Positions 24,117 to 36,059 of a stretch of DNA of 58,000 nucleotides are shown here, in pieces; positions within the stretch are counted from its first letter, which is position 1; every line of letters starts with the position of its first letter. Position numbers and translations under genes: made by a program. The notes beneath the pieces were generated by a model that searched no databases, was not told the DNA's origin, and saw nothing but the letters and a program-made list of their open reading frames with translations. Source of the DNA: Cryptomeria japonica (lineage: Eukaryota; Streptophyta; Pinopsida; Cupressales; Cupressaceae). The stretch spans positions 569,657,095 to 569,715,094 of the forward strand of contig NC_081405.1 of the NCBI RefSeq assembly GCF_030272615.1, given 5' to 3'.

Positions 24117-26622
24117 TTTTCTACTTTGGACAAATCAATTCTAACTTCCTATGTCGTTCTCAATGTTCTTAATTCAAATTCAATTGCTATAACAAGAAGT
24201 TTCCCACACACCAATTCATATCAAGAAAATATTGTGGTAGTCTTCCAAGTTGTATTAAATCTCCATACTACCTCCTCCAATCTATTTGACCAATTTGATT
24301 TCCTTAGTGAGACAACCTTTGTTATTATATTTTCCAATTCATGATTGGTGACTTCAACTTGACCATTTGCCTGTGGGTGATATGGTGAATACGTTTGGTG
24401 TGTCATTTTGTAATTGTATATGAAATCCTCCATCATAGAAGACATGAAATGTGGTCCTTGATCAAATGCTATCTCCCTAGGTGCACCAAATCTCTGCAGA
24501 ATGTGATTATATATAAAGTCAACTACTTTATCCTCTCTTGTTGCTAGCAATGCCTTCACTTTGGCCCATTTTTTCACATAATCTGTACAAACCAAAATGT
24601 AGTGATATCCTTTGGAAGGAGGATCAACAGGTCCCATGAAGTCAATTCCTCATTTTCAAATAGTTTCAAGACTATTTGTGGTTGAAGTGGCATCTCCATT
24701 GTTATTGTTAGTCTCCCCATGCGTTGGCATTCATGACAATATTTCACATAAAGTGAAACATCTCTAGTCATGGAAGGCCAAAAGTAGCCTACTCCCAGGA
24801 TCTTATGAACTACTCTGATAAATAAATAATGCCCTCCTTCTGGTTCATTATGGCATGCGCGAATAGTGTCATAAACATCAATTTCTTGTAAACATCCATG
24901 AAGAACATGATCAGAGCACATTTTGAACAAAATACCATCAATCCATTAAATCTAGAACTTTCACAAACTAATATTTTCTTTTGCTTAGGATTAAATTGAC
25001 TTGGGCACTTCCTTATTAAGAGATAATTTGCAATATCAGCAAACCAAGGTGACTGTATTGAAATGACAAACAAATATTTATCGGGAAAAGTATCATTCAT
25101 TGGTTCATTATTTATCTGCAAAACCATTCTTGGGAGGAAATCAACTACAACATTATCCTTCCTTGGTTTATTCACAATGGTTATATCAAATTCTTGCAAA
25201 ATTAACAACCATCTTATTATTCATCAAATAACGAATGGCTACATGATCTATGTGAATAAATTTTTTATAGCTAGTAATATAATGCCTAAATTTTTTTATT
25301 GCATATACAACAACTAAAAATTCCTTTTCAGTTGTTGTATAATTCCTCTCAATTGGGCTCAAATTCTTACTGATAATGTATATAGCATGCATTTATCCAT
25401 TCTCATCTTTTTGTCCCAACACTGCTACAATAGAAAAATTGGATGCATCTGCATGTATATGGAATGGTTCTCCCCAAATAGGTCCCTTGATTATCGACGA
25501 GGTAGTCAAAGAATGCTTTATTGTTTCAAATGATTTTTGACAATCATCTGTCCACAAAAATTATGAATCCTTTATGAGCAACTTAAACAATGGTTCAACA
25601 ATTCTATTGAATCCCTCAATGAATCTTCTATAGTAACCTGCATGTCCAAGAAAATTTCTAACATCAGTTTGAGTTTTTGGAACCTCAATTTATTGGATAA
25701 CTTCCACCTTTCTTGGATCTACCTTAGTACCTTCTTTAGAGATATGGTATCCTAACACAATCCCTTCTATCATCATGAGAGAGAATTTTCTTGATTAAGT
25801 GATAACCTATTATCTTTGCATCTCTATAACACTTTATTCAAACTTTCTAATGCCTCCTCGTATGTTTTCCCATGTACCGTGAAATCATACATATAAACTT
25901 CTACACATAAAGTAGTTAAGTCAGTGAAAATAGCTAAAACCTCTCTTTGAAAAGTGGTAGATGCATTACAAAGTCCAAATGGTAGGACTCTATATGCAAA
26001 AGTTCCCCAAGGACATGTAAATATTGCCTTATCTTGATCCTCATGAGCCACTTGCATTTGGTTATAGCCACTAAAACCATCTAGGAAAGAGAAATAATTA
26101 CTACCAGCTAGGTTATCAAGAACTTGATCAGTGAAGGGTAAAAGAAAATAATCCTTTTTAGTGGCCTTGTTCAACTCCCTATAATCAACACAAACACACC
26201 ACTTCCTATTATTTTTAGGCACAATGAACAATGGTGAAACCCATTGACTATCTAAAATTGGGTAAATAAATCCTACTTGTATTAGGTTTTCTATTTTAAT
26301 TTTAACAAAATCCTTCAAAGCTGGATTGATTCGCCTTTGTCCTTGTCTCACAAGCTTGACATCCCTAGTGTAGATGTGATGTGCATAGATCAAAGGATGT
26401 ATTCCTCTCATGTATTTATATTCCCAAGAAAATACCTTTGTATGTTTCTCCAAACTAAGTTTTAACTTTTCCTCGTGTCAAAGTCAAAGATTAGTTAATG
26501 AAGAGAGGTTTGTCTACTTAAATTAAAATCTTTCGTATGATTTTTCCCTTCAACTAGATCTTCAATAAGTGTATTAAGAGGACAAGGGTACAAATTATTA
26601 TGACATAGGATTTCATTCTGGC
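24117..26622 (-). pseudogene. G2 pol: RT, RNase H and integrase core (Ty3/gypsy), broken
   Basis: The minus-strand order is RT (26453-25824: WVSPLFIVPKNNRKW, VDYRELNKATKKDYF, LPFGLCNASTTFQR), RNase H (25392-25186: RNYTTTEKEFLVVVYAI, HIDHVAIRYLM), connector and HHCC zinc domain (25208-24700), and integrase core (24637-24221: GPVDPPSKGYHYILVCTDYV, PREIAFDQGPHF, HPQANGQVEVTNHE). The catalytic YxDD of RT is damaged: it reads VYMYDF, so the first Asp is Tyr (25887-25889). Stops also separate the domains. The upstream part lies right of C3, and the integrase C-terminus left of C2. Confidence 0.87.
26618..26622 (+). repeat. C3 target-site duplication, left copy (CTGGC)
   Basis: CTGGC before C3 pairs with ATGGC at 34019-34023 after it; 4 of 5 bases agree. 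Confidence 0.75.
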
Positions 26623-28131
26623 TATTGGCATATGTGCAAAGTGTGATGACATGATGATATTGTATGTTGTCATTGATGTCAATATGTTGAAGTATGAACC
26701 GGTATATTGAAGTAAGCAAATTGGCAACAGAACCGGTATGATGATGTGAACCAGTATATGTGAAAAAGTGAAGTGGTATGTTTGTTCAAGTGAACCGGTA
26801 TGTTGGAATGTGAACCAATATATGGAAAGTTTTGTATCGGGGTTTCCATTTGGTATGACTACCAGTTGGTAGTCTCAGCTTCAAGGTTTCCGGTTGATGC
26901 ATTCCAAGTCTATGTGATTCGATCGACGACATTCTGTGATGAGTTAGCATTGCAATGAAGATCAAATCATGTTGCCAAGTCAGCCTTGTGCACGTGAAGG
27001 ATTTCCTTGAGGATCTTGCATGAAGAAGATTGATTCTATCTACCTCAGGAATGTGCGAAGTCTTAGTAAATGGTGGAGAGCACATGATGGGTCATCAACT
27101 TCTAGAAGTGACAAAGAATAAATGATGGAGAACATCTTGAGAATTGTTAAAGATCGTTTTACTCTATGCAATGTGATTAAATGGTCATGATTGAACCGAC
27201 TGTATTGATAACCTAAATGTTTAGGGTTTAGGGTTTATGCCACCGACCTATCTGTTGTCTATAAGGTCGATGATGATTTGCATTGTAAAGTTGTTGACAA
27301 ATGTTATGTATGTATCCAAGTGAAGAGATACTTAATTTTTTCCAAACTGGAGAAGTTGTTGATACCTGCAGAGTGTGATTGCAGAAGCAAAGGAACTAAA
27401 GTGGATCCGCATTGGCATTAAGTGCTGTTATTAGATCAGTGTATTACTTGTTGACTTCTAACCATTTCAGCAGTTTGAAAATCCCTTAACCGGGTAGCTT
27501 TAACATGATTTATGTAAATCCTTTAACAGGGTGACTCAAATTCATTGAGTTATTCAAATCCTCTTGCGAGCTAACCTTTAACAAGGTTCTAACCTTTAAG
27601 TGGGTATTTAGCCATCCCTTAAGCGGGTGATCCCTAGCAGGATAGGTTCCTAGCAGAACCTATTGTAAAGTCCTTAACCGAAATAGGCTCCTAATAGAGC
27701 GGACTTTAGAAGAGTTCAAGGAACAACTTGTGGGTATTCATCCCCACCATGGTTTTTCCTAGTTCGGTTTCCACATGAAAAATCAGTGTGTTATGTGTGA
27801 TGCTTTTTCATGTGATGTCTTAGTGTTTTCTGGCAAGTGGTAAAGCATGCTCATCTAGTGGATTTTATATTTCTGACATATTACTTGTTTATGCATATGG
27901 GTGAAGGGGAAATGAGATATTACGTGTTGTGAAGATCTAAGTGTTATCGGTTTATGTCGTTCATAGTCTCACTATGTTTTACCAGTAGTGCCTTGTTTTA
28001 GATCGGTGATACTGTTTACCGGTTAGTTCAGTCTTTGCAGTCAAAGTGGTTTAAGGAAGTTTTTGTCTATACTAATTCACTCCCCCCCTCTCAATATTTG
28101 TTGAGAATTTATTGATCATCATTATTCATCA
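26623..28131 (+). repeat. C3 5' LTR (1509 bp)
   Basis: Near-palindrome at 26667-26682, telobox at 27220-27237, TATA-like CTATAAGG near 27260, and a C-rich run near 28081. Ends ATTATTCATCA. Confidence 0.93.
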
Positions 28132-28133
28132 TT

Positions 28134-28145
28134 TGGTATCAGAGC
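28134..28145 (+). other. C3 primer-binding site, tRNA-iMet
   Basis: TGGTATCAGAGC, a full 12-base match to the plant initiator tRNA-Met complement. Confidence 0.92.
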
Positions 28146-28205
28146 ATCCTCTAGGTCCTCTGTGTTGTAAGCTTAACTGCTTGAGGAAAAGATCCTATTC
28201 TAACG

Positions 28206-31200
28206 ATGAAGAGGGAAGGTCCTTAGTTCAATAGAGATAACTTTAAGATATGGAATGATAGAATGAAGATATACATTAAAAGCATGGGTGCTCAACACTG
28301 GAGCTATGTTGATAATACTTATGTTGTCCCTACCGGTACTCTCAGCAATGATCAAAGAAGAGAAATTCAGGAGAATGGGAAAGTAATGGAAGCTCTTATC
28401 AGCAGCCTATATGATGTTGAGTTTATAGATGTTCAGGAAAAAGACAATCCCAAAGATGTATGGGATACTCTGGAGTCTATCTATGGTGGTGATGAGAATG
28501 TGAAGAAAGCTAAGGAAGAAAGCCTTAGAGGAATGTTTGAAGACATGCAGATGGTTGAAGGAGAGACTATTCAACAATATGGGATAAGGATTAAAACTGT
28601 TGTTGGAGACATCAAGATTGCAGGAGGTACAATGGATGATTCCACCATTGTTAGCAAAGTTTTGAGAACCTTATTACTGGTCTATGCAATAAGGGTTGCC
28701 ACTATTTAGGAGTTGAGATCTACTGACAAGACAAAGGTGTCCCTAGATTCTATCATTGCTAAGTTGACCGTATATGAGCTAAATAGTTATGATGGCAGTG
28801 TTTAGAAGACTGATTTAGCCTTTAAAGCATCTGCTGCACTATCCAGAAAGGGTAAAGAAGCTAGTACCAGCTGTGAACCTAGACAAAGAAGAGATATGGA
28901 TGATGAGGAGATCCTCATGGAATTTGAAGCTCTTTTGGCCAAGAGACTTCCTAAGGGAACTGGAAAATACAGAGGTAAGATCCCTTTGAAATGCTTTTCT
29001 TGCAGTAGGATAGGACACATTGTTGTAAACTGTCGTAATGGTGATAATAAGGACAAATCGGAGAGGTTCAAAAATTTTAAAGGAGGAAATAGGAGAAACT
29101 TTCTTGTTGCAATTGATGAAGGTGTCACTGATGATGAATCAGAAGATGAAGAAAGTGAAGACATAGTATTTGTAGCTGTCAAGGAAGATGTGTCAGACAA
29201 GAAGGCTCTTGTCTACCACTTTCATAATACTAATGAATGGATTATTGACAGTGGTTGTTCTCACCACATGACTAGTGACCGGAGAAATTTTTTGTCTCTA
29301 GAAGAGTATGATGGAGGTGTAGTCTAATTTGGTAATGATGCACCTTGTATGGTAAAAGGAAAAGGGTCCATCTCTATAAATGGAAAAAGCAATGTTGATA
29401 ATGTGTATTGGGTAGAAGGTCTCAGGCATAACCTTCTAAGTGTTTCTCAGCTAAATGATAATGGACTCACTCTGGAATTAAAAGATGGAGTATGCAAAAT
29501 AAAAGGAAAGAGTGGTGAACTGAGGGCCACCGATATGTAGACCAAAGGTAACTTATTTCAGTTGAATGCAAATATCAGTTAATGTCTAATGGCTAAGTAT
29601 GATGGCAGTTGGATATGGCATAGGAGACTCTACCATGTAAATTTTGATAACATTGTGAAGGCCAGTAAGATCAAGGTAGCTAGGGGATTTCCTGTGCTAA
29701 ACAAACTGGAGAATCCTTTGTGCAAAGAATGTCAACTGGGGAAAATGTCTTCCTCAACCTTCAAAGGTAAATCTTTCATAGTAGATAATTTACTTGATCT
29801 TGTGCATATTGGTTTGTGTGGTCATTTGAAAACTAGGAGTGTTCAAGGAGATAGGTACTTTATGATTCTTATTGATGATTTCTCAAGAATGATGTGGGTC
29901 ACATTCTTGAAAGAAAAGTTTGAAGCTTTTGGAAAGTTCAAAGCCTTCAAAGCACTAGTTGAAAAGGAAAGTGGTAAGAGGATCAAATGCCTTAGAACCG
30001 ATCAAGGAGGTGAGTTCACCTCTGGAGAATTCAATAAATACTGTGAAGAGAATGGCATCAAGAGGCAACTGTCTACCCCCCGGACTACACAACAGAATGG
30101 CCTAGCAGAAAGAAACAATCGGAGTGTAGTTGAAGCAACCAAAACAATGTTGATCCAAGGGAAGGTTGCTCACACCTTTTGGAGAGAAGCAGTGAGCACT
30201 ATAGTCTACACTATGAACTGGGTACTCATCAAGAAAGGTAAGGATAAAACACGTTATGAGTTTTGGACCGGTAAGACTCTTGTAGTAAGATACTTTAGAG
30301 TGTTTGGTAGAAAATTTTATATCAAGAGGAGTGAACACCAGAGCAAGTTTGATGCAAAATATGATTAGGGAATATTCCTAGGATATTCCACTAGGAGAAA
30401 AGCTCTCAATTATTTTAACAATAGGACTCAGAGAGTAGTTGAAAGTATCAATGTTAGAGTTGATGAAACCTTTGAGAAACCTGAGGAAATCGATAGTGAG
30501 CAAGTGGTAGATGAACCGGTTGTGACCTTTTGGGAACCGGTTGCCTAGCACCAATAACAATTCTCCTACACCGATAGATGTTGATGCTGATGAAGATGAG
30601 GATGAAGAGGAAAAGAAAGAGGAAACAGTTAAGATCATTCCTAGGTATGTAAAGCTAAATCATGATCCAAAGCAGATCATAGGAGATAAGGATGCAGGAA
30701 TTCTTCAAGAAGAAAGGTCAGAGAAAATTCTTGCATGATCTCTGAATTTGAGCCTAAAACATTTAAAGAGGCACATAAAGATGAAGACAAGATCAAGGCT
30801 ATGGAAGAGGAACTTGACCAGATAGAAAATAATGGTACATGGTCTTTGGTACCCAGACTTGAGCATAAAAATGTTATCGGCACCAAATGGGTTTTTAGAA
30901 ATAAGCTGAATGACAATGGCATAGTGGTAAGAAACAAAGCTAGACTGGTATGCAAGGGATATGCTCAAGAAGAAGGAGAAGACTATGGAGAAAATTTTAC
31001 TCCAATAGCTAGATTGGAAGGAGTTCGAATGCTTCTTGCATATGCAACCTTCAAAGGATTCAAAGTGTATCAGATGGCTGTAAAATCTGCATTCCTGAAT
31101 GGAATATTTGAAGAGGAAGTGTATATAGAGCAACCAGACGGGTTTACCCTATCAGAAGACTGTGACATGGTGTGTGGGCTACATAAAGCCTTATATAGAT

Positions 31201-32285
31201 TGAAGTAGGCACCTAGAGCATGGTATGAACATTTACACTCCCATCTTGTGAAGATTGGATTTGGAAGAACAAGTGAAGATAGCAATATCTATCTGGAAAC
31301 AAAAGGAGATCAGATTCTGATCTGTGAAGTATTTGTTGATGACATAATCTTTGGTGGAGATGACAAGATGAGTCATGATTTTGCAGATGAGATGAAGAAG
31401 GAATTTGAGATGTCACTAACCGGAAAGAATAAGTTCTTCATTGTACTACAAATACAAAAAATGAAAGACGGTATCTTTATCACTCAGTCCAAGTATGTCA
31501 AAGAGGGATTGAAGACCTTTGGCATGGAAGACAGCAAACCGGTTGGCACACCTATGGTGACCGGTTGTAAATTGTCAAAACAAGATGACTCAGTGTTGGT
31601 GAATGAGAAGGAATACCGATCAATGATTGGTAAGTTGCACTATGTAGTACACAAAAGACCAAACATTGCACATGCAGTGGGTGTTGCTGCACGTTTCCAG
31701 AAAAGTCCAAGAGAATCCCACTTGGTAGCAGTCAAGCTGATTATTAGATATCTGAAGGGAACTATAGATTATGTATTGTGGTATCCTTACTGTAATGATT
31801 TTAACCTCAAAGTGTTTACAGATGCCGATTGGGCTGGTAATGTGGATGACCAGAAGACCACAACCGATGGTACATTCTTTCTAGGTGGTAGACTAGTCTC
31901 ATGGATGAGTAAGATGTAGAGTTGTATCTCTCAGTCTACAGCAGAAGCAGAATATGTAGCAACATTTATGAACTGCACTCAAACAATTTGGATGAAGCAT
32001 GTATTAAGTGGTTTCAAAGTCCCTGTATCTGAACTGGTGAGCATATTTTGTGATAACACAAGTGCAATTAATATTTCCAAGAATCTGGTATTGCATGCTA
32101 GAACCAAGCACTTCGAGCTCAAGTATCATTTCTTGAGGGAGAAAGTTAAGAACAAAGAGGTTGTATTGGAACATGTTTCCAGTAAAGAGAAGTTAGCAGA
32201 CATATTCACCAAGCCTCTACTAAAGGCTACATTTACCTATTTAAGAGGTGAATTAGGGGTGCTGCCCCTTCAAGAGGTGAACTAA
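28206..32285 (+). pseudogene. C3 gag-pol polyprotein (Ty1/copia), degenerate
   Basis: Frame from ATG 28206 to the stop after VLPLQEVN (32285). UBN2 gag (28206-28900), intact CCHC knuckle CFSCSRIGHIVVNC (28993-29034), protease WIIDSGCSHHM (29238), pre-integrase (29610-29740), integrase (29770-30130), RT (30840-31480, FVDDIIFGGDD), and RNase H (31810-31970). The first integrase catalytic Asp is Gly (HIG, 29811-29813), while the second Asp and Glu are kept. Stops include 28224, 28706, 28803, 29326, 29538, 29580, 30366, 30547, 31206 and 31917; many are TAG at positions that are Gln in C1 or C2. Confidence 0.93.
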
Positions 32286-32492
32286 AGGTATGTGCTCCAC
32301 ATCAGTCAGGTATTAGATTGTCAAATCTATTTCAGGATTGGTGTGTTGAAGGATGCTACTCCTCAGGGGGAGCAACATAGTGGAAAATAGCTATCTGTGC
32401 CTCCACTTTGGCATTGTTGTCAAAGGAGGAGAAGATGTGAAGCAGAGAAGATGTGAAGCAAAGAGATACCTTTGTATATTGCCATCAATGCC

Positions 32493-32503
32493 AAAGGGGG
32501 ATA
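32493..32503 (+). other. C3 polypurine tract
   Basis: AAAGGGGGATA just before the 3' LTR start at 32505; one base differs from the tract of C1, C2 and C4. Confidence 0.8.
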
Positions 32504-32504
32504 T

Positions 32505-34018
32505 TGTTGGCATATGTGCACAGTGTAATGACATGATGATATTGTACATTGTCATTGATGTCAATATGCTAAAGTATGAACCAGTATATTGAAGTAAGCA
32601 AACTAGCACGAGAACCAATGTGATGATGTGAACCAGTATATGTGAAAAAAGTGAAGCAGTATGTTTATTCAAGTGAACCGGTATGTTGGAATGTGAACCG
32701 GTATATGGAAAGTTTTGTATCGGGGTTTCATTTGGTATGACTACTGATGGGTAGTCTCAGCTTCAGGGTTTTTGGTTGATGCATTCCAAGTCTATGTGAT
32801 TCAACTGACGATATTTTGTGATAAGTTAACATTGTAATGAAGATCAGTTCATGTTGCCACATCATCCTTGTACACATGAAGGATTTCCTTGAGGATCTTG
32901 CATGAAGAAGATTGATTCTATCTACCTCAGGAATGTGCGAAGTCTCAGTAAATGATGGAGATCACGTGATGGATTATCAGCTTCAAGAAGCGACAAAGAA
33001 CGAACGATGGAGAACGTCTTGATATTTGTTCAAGATTGTTTTACTCTATGCAATGTGATTAAACGGTCAGGATTTAACCAATTGTATTGATAACCTAAAT
33101 GTTTAGGGTTTAGGGTTTATGCCATCGACCTATCTATTGTCTATAAGGTCGATGATGATTTTCATTATGAAGTTGTTGGCAAATGTTATGTGTGTATCCA
33201 AGTGAAGAGATACTTGATTATTGCCTGACCGGAGAAGTGTGTTGATACTTGTAGAGTGTGATTGTAGAAGAAAAGGAACTAAAGTGGATTTTCATTTTCA
33301 TTGAGTGTTGTTATCAGATCAGTGTATTACCTATTGACTTCTAACCATTTCAGCAATTGGAAAATCCCTTAATCGAGTAGCTTTAATAGGCTTTCTATAA
33401 ATCCTTTAACATGGTGACTCAAATTCATTGAGTTCTTCAAATCCTCTTGCGATGTAACCTTTAATAGGGTTCTAACCTTTAACCGGGTATTTAGCCATCC
33501 CTTAATCGGGTGATCCCTAGCAAGACTGGTTCCTAGTAGAACCTATTGTAAAGTCCTTAACCAGACTAGGCTCCTAATAGATCGGACTTTAGAAGAGTTC
33601 AAAGAACAACTTGTGGGTATTCATCCCCACCATGGTTTTTCCCAGTTGGGTTTCCACATGAAAAATCAGTGTGTTATGTGTGATGCTTTTTTATGTGATG
33701 TCTTAGTGTTTTATGTCAAGTGGTAAAGCATGCTGATCCAGTGGACTTTATATTTATGATGTATTACTTGTTTATGCATATGGGTGAAGTGAAAATGAGA
33801 TATTAGGTTTTGTGAAGATCTAAGTGTTACCAGTTTATGTCGTTCACAGTCTCACTGTGTTTTACCGATAGTGCCCTGTTTTAGATCGTTGATACTGTTT
33901 ACTAGTCAGCCTAATCTTTGCAGTCAAAGTGGTTTAAAGAATTTTTTGTCTATACTGATTCACAACCCCCCCCCCTCTCAATATATATTGAGCATTTACT
34001 AATCATCATTATTCATCA
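32505..34018 (+). repeat. C3 3' LTR (1514 bp)
   Basis: Direct repeat of 26623-28131, starting TGTTGGCATATGTGCACAG and ending ATTCATCA. Telobox at 33102-33119. The next five bases, ATGGC, are the right target copy. Confidence 0.93.
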
Positions 34019-34690
34019 ATGGCTTCCCCTCTTGACTTCATTTTCCAAAGGATTTTCCTTAATTTCTTCATTAAGTCCTTTATTATCTAGTTTTTCTCCC
34101 TAATCTACATATTCCTCATAATCCTCATTATGTTTAGTCAAAGTGACCGTGGCTAATTCAAAAAATCCATCCCCTTTTGAATCCATATCGTCACCAATTC
34201 ATTTTTGAGTGCTAGAATGAATGGTTGGTTTTGCTAGAGCATACAGTGTCAATTCCTTCTACCTCTGATTGTTGGAAATGATCATACTACTAGATCTGCA
34301 ATCTATTAGTGCTACTACAAAACTACTAACCAAGGTCTTCCTAGTCTGACTGAATATCCAGATGCCCTTTTGTAAGCCTTAAGGAACTAAAAATCTACTA
34401 GATAATCCCAGTTATCAATAGTGACTATGACATCTTCCAAAACACCTTCAGGTTTAGCAGAAGATTGATCTTCTAATTGAAGTACAGTTGTTGTTGGTTG
34501 AACTTTAGTCATTACTGACATCTCTATTGTATCTGCAATGATAATATTTATGACTCCTCCCAAATCAATTAAAACATTAGGTATCTCAATTTCTCCTATG
34601 CTCAGGGTAATCACGGGACTCCCAAGATTACTATATTTTTGAGGAAGCAACCTTCTTGACAAAACATCATTAAGTTTAGTTCCTACCTAT
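34019..34690 (-). pseudogene. G2 protease-like region, broken
   Basis: The minus-strand frame 34662-34387 contains VLIDLGGVINIIIADTIEM, a retroviral-type aspartic protease start with DLG in place of DTG/DSG. LQLEDQSSAKPEGVLEDVIV follows, as in plant Ty3 elements of the Tat/Athila type. The left part, up to the C3 junction, is Glu/Lys-rich linker leading to RT (26453). Several stops. Confidence 0.65.
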
Positions 34691-34699
34691 ATTGTGGGT

Positions 34700-36056
34700 G
34701 GAAATTTATGTTTCCTTCCAGGCATGTTTACATAGAGTGACTTGATAAGTTGATTTATATCGGGAATATCCTTGATAGTTTGCAACAAAGGAATTTATAT
34801 GTTAATTATTTGTAACACCTAAAGAAGTGGTGAATCTACCATGTTGATGTGATCAGATCAGGAGGAATCAGGAGCTTTCTATGGTATGTCCAAACATTCT
34901 AGATATGGGGTTTCACTAGTCATTTCCTTTTCTTTATCAGATTTATGTTCCTCTACCTTTGTTTTCTTCATCTTTTCATTCTCCTTGGTATCATATTTTG
35001 AGAGAACATTACGATTCCTTAATTGAATATTATTAACTTCTATCACGTTCAAACTAGGGGCATTGATATTAGTATTGAATATTTATTGAAGACGATTATT
35101 GTTAGGATTTATAACTAGTTGTGCTGGAATATGAGGTTGATTCAACTACTCATTAGCAATATTTGGACTAGTGATAAGAGTTTGAGTTTGTCCTCAAGAT
35201 CACTTTGGGCCTTGATTTTGCCATGGTTGAAATTGAGACTGATTTTGTTTCCATGAATGTTGATTCTGCTACCACTGTTGTTGATTTTGTTGCGAGGATT
35301 GGTTCCATTGTGGTTGATTCTATTGCTAACTAACCCACTCTGGAGGTCTTCAAGATGTAGGAGGTGGTTGCATTGCAAAAGGAGGGGTCCATTAATTATA
35401 ATTCCAGTTATTCCTAGGACCAGATTTTCTTGAATAAGAATTAAATCATGTATTCTATGATCTCTAACCAACATAATTGAGCTATTATTCAATTATTGGG
35501 GGTTTCTTCAAATGCTTATTAAGCTCTTGTAAGAGATTGCAAGAGCTTGTTGCCTCATTCTTTTCACAAATTTCATAGAGATCAACCTGATTCAATGGGA
35601 ATTCCCTTAAAAGATGTTTTCCCCTACACTTTGAACAATAGATGGCCAAAGGTTCAAGGCTTTTTTTATCTACCTGAGTATTAAGATGGAGGAGTATATC
35701 AGTTTTCAAGTTTGCTAACTCTTCCATTACCTATGACACATCAGGTCCTAAAGCTTTGTTTCTTCTAGAACCTCTAGTCCCTACTCTCATCCTAGAGTAC
35801 TTTCAGCAAATATCAATAATTTCATCTAAAGGGATTTTATTAATATCACCTTTACCCATTAAGTTTAAAGCTTCTTTCGATTCATCATCAATTCCTTGTA
35901 AGAAAATTGTTTGACTAATGTCATCATTGAGTCCTTCAAGACATCTTTTGTATACTTTGGTTGGATCATGCTCCTTTTGGAGCTACCAAGAGCTCTCTCT
36001 TGTGATTGATTTTTACGACTAAAAGACACTTTATTAACATAAATTAACGAAACCAA
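34700..36056 (-). pseudogene. G2 gag, C-terminal half, broken
   Basis: The minus-strand frame 35727-35485 reads MEELANLKTDILLHL and then a cysteine cluster YCSKCRGKHLLREF with ICEKNEATSSC. This resembles the paired CCHC-like motifs of Athila/Tat gag with one Cys changed to Phe. Downstream (about 35460-35130) the frame is rich in Gln, Asn and Pro, as in that gag type, with many stops. A short upstream block (36056-35865) may be more of the gag. Confidence 0.6.
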
Positions 36057-36059
36057 CTA

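Larger units (their letters stand above)
26623..34018 (+). mobile_element. Ty1/copia LTR retrotransposon C3 (7.40 kb), inserted in G2
   Basis: LTRs at 26623-28131 and 32505-34018, perfect primer site, degenerate gag-pol of the C1 family, polypurine tract, and near-perfect target duplication. Its 5' end reads TATTGG while the 3' LTR start reads TGTTGG. LTRs end TTCATCA rather than TTATCA, so it is a sister subfamily of C1 and C2. Confidence 0.95.

Noticed and set aside
35142-35492. 116-codon minus-strand frame rich in Asn and Ile
   Set aside because: A shifted frame of the Gln/Asn-rich G2 gag tail; the gag frame itself is interrupted by stops.
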